DNA of 8,285 bases. Origin: a bacterium (GTDB taxonomy: Bacteria > RBG-13-66-14). The DNA lies in the NCBI GenBank assembly GCA_026398675.1, contig JAPLSK010000209.1, forward strand, positions 1-8,285, read 5' to 3'. The notes beneath the pieces were generated by a model, which was not told where the DNA came from, did no database searches, and saw only the letters and a program-made list of their open reading frames with translations. Made by a program: the position numbers and the translations under genes. Of the stretch, positions 1 to 3,891 are shown piece after piece (position 1 is the stretch's first letter; each line of letters starts with the position of its first letter).

Positions 1-360
1 ATGGCACGCTGGCGGCTGAAACCTCTGGACATCCCGCTGGCCGTCGTGCTCTCGGCGGCGGCGGTGATTCCCTGGATGCTCCCCGATGAGCCGGGCGCCG
101 TGGCGGTCGTCACTTACACCGGCGGTGAGCTCCGCGTCGGCCTCGACGAGACGCGGACCTTGGTGCTGGAGGGGCCCGTCGGCAAAACGGTCGTCAGAAT
201 CGAGGGCGGTCGGGCCTGGGTGGAGAGCTCGGACTGCCCCCAGAAGCTCTGCGTGAAGATGGGGAAAATAGACAAGGCGGGCGAGGCGGTCTGGTGCGTG
301 CCCAACTGCGTCGGGATTCGCATCGAGGGGGGAAGCGGTGTTGACGCCGTTACCCGTTAG
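1..360 (+). CDS. NusG domain II-containing protein
   Basis: 119-aa small membrane-anchored protein. Residues about 11-27 form one hydrophobic segment after a basic N-terminus, so the rest is probably extracytoplasmic. The C-terminal half has the NusG domain II pattern: ESSDCPQKLC (75-84), then a G-x-I stretch, then VWCVPNCVGIRIEG (97-110), with cysteines at 79, 84, 99 and 103. The cysteines could form disulfides or bind a cofactor; this is not known. Stand-alone domain II proteins are not transcription factors like full NusG. They often sit beside Gx-transporter, ApbE or Rnf-type genes in anaerobes, and the next gene here fits that context. The start codon is the first base of the window, so the upstream signal is not visible. 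It overlaps the next gene by 23 nt, suggesting one operon. The family call is confident; the role is unknown. Confidence 0.85.
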   Translation: MARWRLKPLDIPLAVVLSAAAVIPWMLPDEPGAVAVVTYTGGELRVGLDETRTLVLEGPVGKTVVRIEGGRAWVESSDCPQKLCVKMGKIDKAGEAVWCVPNCVGIRIEGGSGVDAVTR

Positions 361-868
361 GCGGGTCGTGGAGAGATACCGGGGTATCGGCCTGCTGGCG
401 CTGGCCCTGGCCCTCTACGTCCTGGAGGGGCTCCTGCCGCGTCCGGTCCCCTGGTTCCGCCTCGGGCTGTCCAACATCGTCGTCCTTCTGGTCCTGGTGA
501 GGCAGGGACCCCTGCCGGCCCTGAAGCTGAGCCTGATTCGGACCGTCCTGGGCTCCCTCTTCCTGGGCAATCTCCTGACGCCGATAATTCTTTTGAACCT
601 TGCCGGCTCCGTGGCGAGCTGGGGGGCGATGACCGCCCTGTTGCCGCTCTACCCCCGGCGAGTCAGCCTCGTGGGCGTCTCTCTCACCGGGGCGGCGTTC
701 CACGCCACCGCCCAGTGGGCGACGGCGATTCTCATACTGCTGCCGGGCCTCGCCTGGGGCCTTCTGCCGCTCATCCTCCTCCCCTCCCTCGCCGCCGGGG
801 TGGTCGTCGGGTTAATTACCGCGGCCGTCGTCCCGCAGGAACCCGACCTCCGTCTCCAGCCGGGCTAG
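338..868 (+). CDS. Gx transporter family / heptaprenyl diphosphate synthase component I-like membrane protein
   Basis: 176-aa polytopic membrane protein with about five hydrophobic segments. Conserved features of the family are visible: E-G-L-L-P-R-P-V-P followed by RLGLSNI (30-47), R68 with a LGSLFLGNLL stretch (71-80), and GAAFHATAQW (118-127). The family is annotated both as heptaprenyl diphosphate synthase component I and as Gx transporter. It resembles ECF-type substrate-binding membrane subunits and has no prenyltransferase DDxxD motif. The start is GTG at 338, chosen because a purine-rich GAGGGGGGAAG lies just upstream inside the preceding gene; translation is likely coupled. Length is normal for the family, so the gene looks intact even though its last 57 nt overlap a convergent phage gene. 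The substrate cannot be told from sequence. Confidence 0.85.
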   Translation: MLTPLPVRRVVERYRGIGLLALALALYVLEGLLPRPVPWFRLGLSNIVVLLVLVRQGPLPALKLSLIRTVLGSLFLGNLLTPIILLNLAGSVASWGAMTALLPLYPRRVSLVGVSLTGAAFHATAQWATAILILLPGLAWGLLPLILLPSLAAGVVVGLITAAVVPQEPDLRLQPG

Positions 869-1081
869 ACACCCGTCCTGCTCCCGGTTGACGAGCTGTT
901 GCGATTCCAGCTCGCCGCGTATTTCCCCCCGCATCTCCCGCACCTCACAGCGCAGGTCCTCAATCTGGGACGACAGGCTGGCCCACTGCACGCCCCACAG
1001 GGCCGCGATGAGTACGGGGAGGATAACCCGCACCAGCCACTTCAGCCAGCTCTTCTCGCCGTTGCCGGTTTTCTTTGTCAT
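812..1081 (-). CDS. Membrane-anchored coiled-coil protein, Rz/i-spanin-like
   Basis: 89 aa with a basic N-terminus (MTKKTGNGEK), one transmembrane segment at about 14-34, then a charged helical tail (36-86, rich in E, R, L and Q) that looks like a coiled coil. A single N-terminal anchor followed by a periplasmic coiled coil is the topology of phage inner-membrane spanins (Rz). The gene is the last of a lysis module. The start is ATG at 1081, overlapping the stop of the preceding gene as TGATG, with GGGGG upstream. A longer in-frame extension to 1297 only shadows the preceding gene. No o-spanin lipoprotein was found nearby. Its 3' end overlaps the host Gx gene tail-to-tail. The spanin role is inferred from topology and context, not from a recognised family. 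Confidence 0.6.
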   Translation of the reverse strand: MTKKTGNGEKSWLKWLVRVILPVLIAALWGVQWASLSSQIEDLRCEVREMRGEIRGELESQQLVNREQDGCLARLETEVGFLRDDGRGN

Positions 1082-1269
1082 CAGCAACCCCCGAAGATGA
1101 CGCCGAAGAGGCCGAGCCAGAAGAAGGTCAGAACGACCACGGCGACCACGTCCACGATGAGGAACCAGAACCGCATCCGGGCGTCGGTCGCCTTGTCCTT
1201 GCGGAGGCAGACGATGACGGCCAGGAGCAGGAGTACACCGGCGAGGAGGTAGTAGAGAAGGTCGGGCAT
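1081..1269 (-). CDS. Small two-TM membrane protein, holin-like
   Basis: 62 aa: MPDLL start, hydrophobic helix about 4-22, a charged turn (LRKDKATDARMR, 22-33), second hydrophobic helix about 34-58, and a short GGC end. Two helices joined by a charged loop, with almost nothing else, fit a class II holin or a similar phage membrane protein. AAAGGA lies 5 nt before the ATG at 1269 and supports the start. The stop overlaps the next start as TGATG, so the two are probably translated together. It lies between the endolysin and the Rz-like gene, which supports a lysis role. No sequence family was recognised. Confidence 0.65.
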   Translation of the reverse strand: MPDLLYYLLAGVLLLLAVIVCLRKDKATDARMRFWFLIVDVVAVVVLTFFWLGLFGVIFGGC

Positions 1270-1285
1270 GGGTTCCTTTCGGGTG

Positions 1286-1348
1286 GTTGTCGCTCACTTT
1301 TTAACAGCAAATCCCGTTGTTGCTCACTTTCCCCGTTTCATTAACAGC
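1286..1348. repeat. Direct repeat pair in the endolysin-holin gap
   Basis: Plus-strand GTTGT-C-GCTCACTTT-TTAACAGC (1286-1308) recurs at 1316-1348 with one substitution (C to T) and a 10-nt insertion (CCCCGTTTCA) before TTAACAGC. On the transcribed minus strand each unit contains AAAGTGAGC followed by ACAAC. The second unit met by transcription lies just before the ribosome site of the 62-aa gene. It could be an operator pair or a small duplication. No function is demonstrable. Confidence 0.6.
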
Positions 1349-1353
1349 TACAG

Positions 1354-1393
1354 GTGTACCCAAATCGGGTGCACTCGTACCCTCAATGGGTAC
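1354..1393. repeat. Two tandem inverted repeats at the end of the endolysin gene
   Basis: GTACCC (1377-1382), a 5-nt loop and GGGTAC (1388-1393) form a perfect palindrome over the endolysin stop codon. Immediately beside it GTGTACCC (1354-1361), a 5-nt loop and GGGTGCAC (1367-1374) form a second one with one mismatch that can be a wobble pair. Neither is followed by a T-run on either strand, so they are not ordinary intrinsic terminators. They could be RNA stability or processing hairpins, or protein binding sites. Confidence 0.6.
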
Positions 1394-1949
1394 AGATGGC
1401 GGTCGAATCGGGCCGGAGGCCGTCGTACCAGTGCGGCGGCGTCTCCCGGTAGGCGTGGACCTGAGTCCAGGGGTCGAGTTCCACGGCGATGTGCCAGTAT
1501 TCGTGCAACTTGAAGTACCCCTCGACCCAGGAGCGGTAGAAGTACCAGGGGTGGTAGAGCCCCGCGGCGACTAGGGAGTCGCGGATGTCATCCCGCCGCC
1601 ACTTGGGGCACGGTGAACCCCAGAAACTCTCGGCGGTCAGCCGGGCGGAGTAGTCCACCGCGCAGCCGACCCAGTGGCCGTTGGCGTCGGTGTAATCCAC
1701 GGGGTAGCTGCCCTTGCTGACGCCGGGCTCCGCGCCGGGGCCGCCCGGATCGAGGTCGGACTTCGGCCGGTAGCAGGAGTTCGCCACTAGGCAGCCCGCC
1801 GGGTCGCCGCCGTACTGGGCGATGACGATGGCCTTCCAGCGGTCGAGGGTTTCGATCAGCCGGCCGGTCCCCCGCATCCTCACGCACGTCCCCCGGCCAT
1901 CCCGGGGCCCGGCGAGGTCGCCGGGGATGTCGAGTAAATCAGGCATCAT
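1383..1949 (-). CDS. Phage endolysin, peptidase M15 (D-Ala-D-Ala carboxypeptidase / L-Ala-D-Glu endopeptidase type)
   Basis: 188 aa. The M15 zinc-peptidase signature is complete. NSCYRPKSD (57-65) corresponds to the usual S-x-YRP substrate-binding stretch. GHWVGCAVDYS (91-101) gives the H-x6-D metal ligands H92 and D99. LHEYWHIAVE (148-157) gives catalytic Glu150 and the third ligand His153. Such enzymes cut the peptide part of peptidoglycan, and as phage proteins they act as endolysins. No signal peptide or cell-wall-binding domain is seen, so release would need a holin; holin-like genes lie on both sides. The start overlaps the upstream gene by 11 nt (ATG at 1949) or 8 nt (ATG at 1946). The purine-rich AAGGTGGAGG serves either, and I cannot decide between them. 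Exact cleavage specificity within M15 cannot be read from this. Confidence 0.85.
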   Translation of the reverse strand: MMPDLLDIPGDLAGPRDGRGTCVRMRGTGRLIETLDRWKAIVIAQYGGDPAGCLVANSCYRPKSDLDPGGPGAEPGVSKGSYPVDYTDANGHWVGCAVDYSARLTAESFWGSPCPKWRRDDIRDSLVAAGLYHPWYFYRSWVEGYFKLHEYWHIAVELDPWTQVHAYRETPPHWYDGLRPDSTAICTH

Positions 1950-2217
1950 CCTCCACCTTAAAACCGATGGCGTCCTTGACCGTGCCTATGTCAATCGTAG
2001 CCGTGGCCTTTTCCCGCGCCGCGGCCTGGACCCCGCGGACGATAACCCCGCCCGCCGCCACGCCACAAAGGCCGGTCCACCCGGCGATTGCCAGGCTTAT
2101 GTCAACCAGCCCGAAGATGTGTAGGACCAGGATAACGACGAAGAGCCCCGCGAGGACGCAGAACATGAAGAGTCGCTGGCCGAACTCTATGCCGTCGCCG
2201 AAGTCGAAGAGCTTCAT
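1939..2217 (-). CDS. Small phage membrane protein, probable holin
   Basis: 92 aa: a short N-terminal acidic/aromatic stretch (MKLFDFGDGIEFG), transmembrane helix about 14-36, a second about 39-61 rich in Gly/Ala, then a hydrophilic tail (62-92) ending in DD. Size, two helices and its place directly before, and overlapping, the endolysin gene point to a holin or lysis-accessory protein. The start ATG at 2217 lies only a few nt after a GC hairpin with a T-run. The ribosome site (GGGAA) is modest. No specific family was recognised, and a structural membrane protein is the alternative. Confidence 0.65.
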   Translation of the reverse strand: MKLFDFGDGIEFGQRLFMFCVLAGLFVVILVLHIFGLVDISLAIAGWTGLCGVAAGGVIVRGVQAAAREKATATIDIGTVKDAIGFKVEDDA

Positions 2218-2227
2218 AATGTTCCCA

Positions 2228-2253
2228 ATAAAAAAGGCCGCTCGTTAGCGGCC
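2228..2253 (-). terminator. Intrinsic terminator-like GC hairpin before the lysis module
   Basis: On the minus strand GGCCGCT, loop AACG and AGCGGCC form a perfect 7-bp stem followed by TTTTTTATT (complement of 2228-2235). It is the second terminator-like hairpin after cassette 1 and sits just 5' of the holin start. A strong terminator here would block read-through into the lysis genes, so either it is regulated by anti-termination or a promoter lies very close. The same stem recurs at 6080-6097 but without the T-run. Confidence 0.65.
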
Positions 2254-2326
2254 GATAACCCTTTGGAGACCCGAAGGTTAGTCCGCTGGGTAGAAGTGGC
2301 ATAAAAAAACCGCCCAGTGGGCGGTT
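2236..2326 (-). repeat. Intercassette element, copy A (double hairpin plus terminator)
   Basis: About 90 bp that recurs at 6080-6168. In transcription order on the minus strand it holds the cassette terminator, a T-run, a variable stretch ending ACTTC, a small UUCG-capped hairpin (complement of 2270-2289 region), AAAGGGTTATC, and the GGCCGCT hairpin. Over the first 61 aligned bases there are only 7 differences from copy B, nearly all transitions. It directly follows the AT-rich cassette and precedes a GC-rich phage gene in both places. It may be a structured RNA, a transcription-control site or the homologous border used for cassette exchange. Confidence 0.75.
2303..2326 (-). terminator. Intrinsic terminator of AT-rich cassette 1
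   Basis: Minus-strand AACCGCCC, 3-nt loop and GGGCGGTT form an 8-bp perfect stem followed by seven T residues (complement of 2303-2309). It lies about 65 nt after the stop of the HEPN-like gene and ends the three-gene cassette. This is a canonical rho-independent terminator. Confidence 0.88.
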
Positions 2327-2390
2327 CTTCTTTAAAGAAAATCTTTTAAGACAGTTAAATATAAGAGGCTTATTTCCTTTACTGCTCTTA

Positions 2391-2774
2391 TTATTTCATA
2401 TTTGCATTTAAAATAAACATTTCAAGCCATTTTTTAGTATCAGATAATACCAATTGATGATTATTAATTTTGTATTTTAAGAAGTCATACCTTGCTTCTT
2501 TAGATTTTTTAAAAAGATTGGTATATGCAGTAATCATTGTATTATCCACTACACCTTTATCACGACAATCGCATAATAACTGTTCTCTTTTTGTATAAGA
2601 ACTTGGATTAACATGAAAAGTATCTTCAATTATCTCATCAACTCTATGTAATACCGCATAAAATCTCACAATACATATCCAATCAAAATAAGTATCTGAG
2701 CAATTTTCCTCAAGCAGTTTTACTACTTGACAATTATGTACAATTTGATTACTTCTACAGTCACATTCCCTCAT
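2391..2774 (-). CDS. HEPN-like helical protein
   Basis: About 127 aa, mostly helical and AT-rich. The pattern resembles HEPN-type proteins found beside mobile genes: YFDWICIVRFYAVLHRVDEI (a D-W-x6-FY-x2-LH core), then TKREQL in place of the usual H-x2-R segment, then AYTNLFKKSKEARYDFLKY, matching the common Y-x2-L-x3-S-x2-ARY block. RFYAVLH also gives an R-x5-H arrangement, like the R-x4-6-H motif of HEPN RNases, though it falls in an early helix and may not be catalytic. The N-terminus is unusually rich in Cys (CDC and later C). The start is uncertain: ATG at 2774 follows an in-frame TTG at 2780, and both overlap the preceding gene by about 14-20 nt. HEPN proteins often act as toxins or abortive-infection effectors; that role is inference here. 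Confidence 0.6.
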   Translation of the reverse strand: MRECDCRSNQIVHNCQVVKLLEENCSDTYFDWICIVRFYAVLHRVDEIIEDTFHVNPSSYTKREQLLCDCRDKGVVDNTMITAYTNLFKKSKEARYDFLKYKINNHQLVLSDTKKWLEMFILNANMK

Positions 2775-3156
2775 AGCCAAGTCCGATAATTGGACGATAT
2801 CCTAATCGTACAATTTCTACAAATAAATTCCCAACTTCATCATTTATTATTTGTTCTTCAATATTATCCCTTGGATAATATTCAACGATAACATTATCAT
2901 CTTCCTTAATACACTCCACACGCTTAAAAATCTCATAATTTTTGAAATTTCTTATTAGTTCAAATAGTAATTCCTCGTTGCTTGCGGTTTGGCTACTAAG
3001 ATAAACAACTAAATCATCCCATGTATTTTTAGTTTCTCTACGATATGCAAAAGGCGCGAGTGCAAAAACATCCATATCACTCATCGGACCTCTATATACT
3101 ACGCTTCTCTTTTGTGCGTACGGAGATGTTGCGTCAACTATCTGTTTTCCCACCAT
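2761..3156 (-). CDS. Hypothetical protein, middle gene of cassette 1
   Basis: 131 aa, not recognised. It is soluble-looking with no signal peptide or membrane segment. The N-terminal part (1-40) is basic and polar and contains RGPMSDMDVFALAPFAYRR. The middle (45-80) is helical, and residues 88-97 with the acidic DNIEEQIINDEVGNL stretch precede a hydrophobic end, LGYRPIIGLGYEGM. The ATG at 3156 overlaps the DUF3467-like gene by 23 nt and has an AAGG ribosome site inside it. The 3' end overlaps the HEPN-like gene. This packing means the three genes are co-translated and probably act together. SDMD looks superficially like a nucleotidyltransferase motif, but the rest of that motif is missing. 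Confidence 0.7.
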   Translation of the reverse strand: MVGKQIVDATSPYAQKRSVVYRGPMSDMDVFALAPFAYRRETKNTWDDLVVYLSSQTASNEELLFELIRNFKNYEIFKRVECIKEDDNVIVEYYPRDNIEEQIINDEVGNLFVEIVRLGYRPIIGLGYEGM

Positions 3157-3445
3157 CTTCGCCTTTCTGTAGCTTACCTCTTATTTCTTCTCTAGCCCTA
3201 ATTATATCATTTATAAGATCGCGTAATTGACTTGCAACAGGGACAGGTAATGTAATTCGTAATTTAATTGGCCTTGTTACGGTTTTCTCATCATCTTCAA
3301 TTTCCTTCGGATCAAGATAAACAATATCACCAAAATCAATCGTAATATCATAAGGTGACATATTTACTTGTACAAAATCAGCATATTGACGAACTACATC
3401 TTTCGGTACAAAAGTGCGCACTTCAATTTCATTTTTTTCGCCCAT
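3134..3445 (-). CDS. DUF3467-like protein
   Basis: 103 aa. The pattern fits DUF3467: YADFVQVNMSPYDITIDFG (21-39) resembles the family's Y-x-N/D-F-V-x-V-x2-S-x-Y-D/E stretch. RITLPVPVASQLRDLINDII (63-82) corresponds to its R-I/V-x-L/M-x-P-x3-A-x2-L block, followed by a charged helix and tail. DUF3467 proteins are small, cytoplasmic and of unknown function. It is the first gene of cassette 1. The leader from the promoter is about 30 nt and contains AAAAAGGGG 6 nt before the ATG. Codon use is AT-rich, unlike the phage genes around it, which supports recent transfer. The family call rests on pattern memory. Confidence 0.7.
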   Translation of the reverse strand: MGEKNEIEVRTFVPKDVVRQYADFVQVNMSPYDITIDFGDIVYLDPKEIEDDEKTVTRPIKLRITLPVPVASQLRDLINDIIRAREEIRGKLQKGEDGGKTDS

Positions 3446-3480
3446 TTGTACCCCTTTTTAACTCCAGAACTGTGTAGCGG

Positions 3481-3510
3481 AGAATACCTTGAGTTACCTT
3501 TCTTTGTCAA
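3481..3510 (-). promoter_or_regulatory. Sigma70-like promoter of cassette 1
   Basis: On the minus strand a perfect TTGACA (complement of 3505-3510), an 18-nt spacer and TATTCT (complement of 3481-3486). Predicted transcription starts near 3474, about 30 nt before the DUF3467-like ATG. Position and direction match the cassette. It would allow expression from the prophage independently of late phage promoters. Confidence 0.75.
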
Positions 3511-3542
3511 CTGCCATTGAACCACCCGATCTTCTCGTCCAT
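3507..3542 (-). pseudogene. Micro-ORF MDEKIGWFNGS, possible truncated start of a phage gene
   Basis: ATG at 3542 overlaps the stop of the VanZ-like gene as TGATG and is preceded by GGGGG. It encodes only 11 aa before a TGA that overlaps the cassette promoter -35 region. Residues EKIGWFN match the C-terminal DKIGWFN of the 188-aa phage protein in the same frame. It is either the remnant of a phage gene cut by cassette 1, or a tiny tag-like peptide left by recombination in that shared border. Too short to be sure it is translated. Confidence 0.4.
3517..3539. repeat. Cassette upstream border repeat, copy 1
   Basis: Minus-strand GACGAG followed by AAGATCGGGTGGTTCAA. It is 22/23 identical to 7118-7140 (perfect over the last 17 nt). 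In both places GC-rich phage coding sequence lies on one side and the AT-rich cassette with its promoter on the other. It may be a recombination border or attachment-like site. Confidence 0.75.
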
Positions 3543-3799
3543 CACGCCCCCGGCAGGCAGGAGCCGAACAGCTCCAGGATTATCCAGCCGAACCAGACGC
3601 CGGCGGTCGAGGCCAGGCCGTCCCGCCAGCTGAACCCGTCGCCGCCGAGCCAGCCCACGTCCTCCCAGCGGACCCAGGCGTCCCAGCTGCTGTGCATGTG
3701 GAACGCGGCCCACAGAAGAAGGAGGCTCACCAGCCCCCCCAAGAAGTGGCCGAGCTTGTCGCCCGACCACCACGCATCTTTCGCCCAGCGCCAGGGCAT
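3542..3799 (-). CDS. VanZ/YfiM-like small membrane protein
   Basis: 85 aa. GDKLGHFLGG (13-22) is the D-K-x2-H-F element, and FSWRDGLASTAGVWFGW (56-72) the D-x2-A-x-x-x-G-x3-G element, shared by VanZ-like and YfiM/DUF2279-type small membrane proteins. Hydrophobic helices lie at about 17-33 and 62-79. The start is ATG at 3799 because GGGAAGGGGAACG lies just before it; an in-frame GTG at 3892, overlapping the tail-fibre stop, has no ribosome site. It follows the tail-fibre gene in the same direction. Phages often carry such proteins near tail or lysis genes, but their role is unknown; a change to the cell envelope is a guess from the VanZ similarity. Confidence 0.7.
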   Translation of the reverse strand: MPWRWAKDAWWSGDKLGHFLGGLVSLLLLWAAFHMHSSWDAWVRWEDVGWLGGDGFSWRDGLASTAGVWFGWIILELFGSCLPGA

Positions 3800-3891
3800 T
3801 CGTTCCCCTTCCCGGTCGTCGGTCCACGAGCCGACGGTGATCTTCCCGCCCCGCGGCCCCCGGATGACCCGGTTGATGACGATTCGGTTCA

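Larger units (their letters stand above)
2303..3516 (-). mobile_element. AT-rich cassette 1 (moron-like): DUF3467, unknown, HEPN-like
   Basis: An AT-rich island between GC-rich phage genes, with its own sigma70-like promoter (3481-3510), three overlapping genes on the minus strand and an intrinsic terminator (2303-2326). This promoter-gene-terminator architecture is what defines a moron. No transposase, integrase or terminal inverted repeat is visible, so the cassette probably moved by recombination at its borders. The borders are shared with cassette 2. Confidence 0.75.

Noticed and set aside
899..1574. Several plus-strand ORFs (for example 899-1252, 1075-1344, 1268-1513, 1317-1574)
   Set aside because: They are antisense to the lysis genes, lack ribosome sites and show shadow-type composition.
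2102..2302. 66-aa minus-strand ORF reading MPLLPSGLTFGSPKGYRPL through the intercassette element
   Set aside because: Copy B has a similar open frame, but most differences between copies change amino acids while preserving RNA stems, and this ORF crosses a terminator hairpin and then shadows the holin gene.
2236..2326. Known riboswitch or hammerhead/HDV ribozyme in the intercassette element
   Set aside because: I compared the conserved bases with the fluoride, THF, hammerhead and HDV consensus cores that I remember; none matches. No tRNA, rRNA or CRISPR array was seen anywhere in the window.
2761..3156. SDMD in the middle cassette gene as a sign of a MNT-type nucleotidyltransferase antitoxin
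   Set aside because: The family needs G-S-x2-3-x-G with fixed spacing to S/D-x-D and a later Asp. Here G-S is missing and the spacing is wrong, so I left the gene as unknown.
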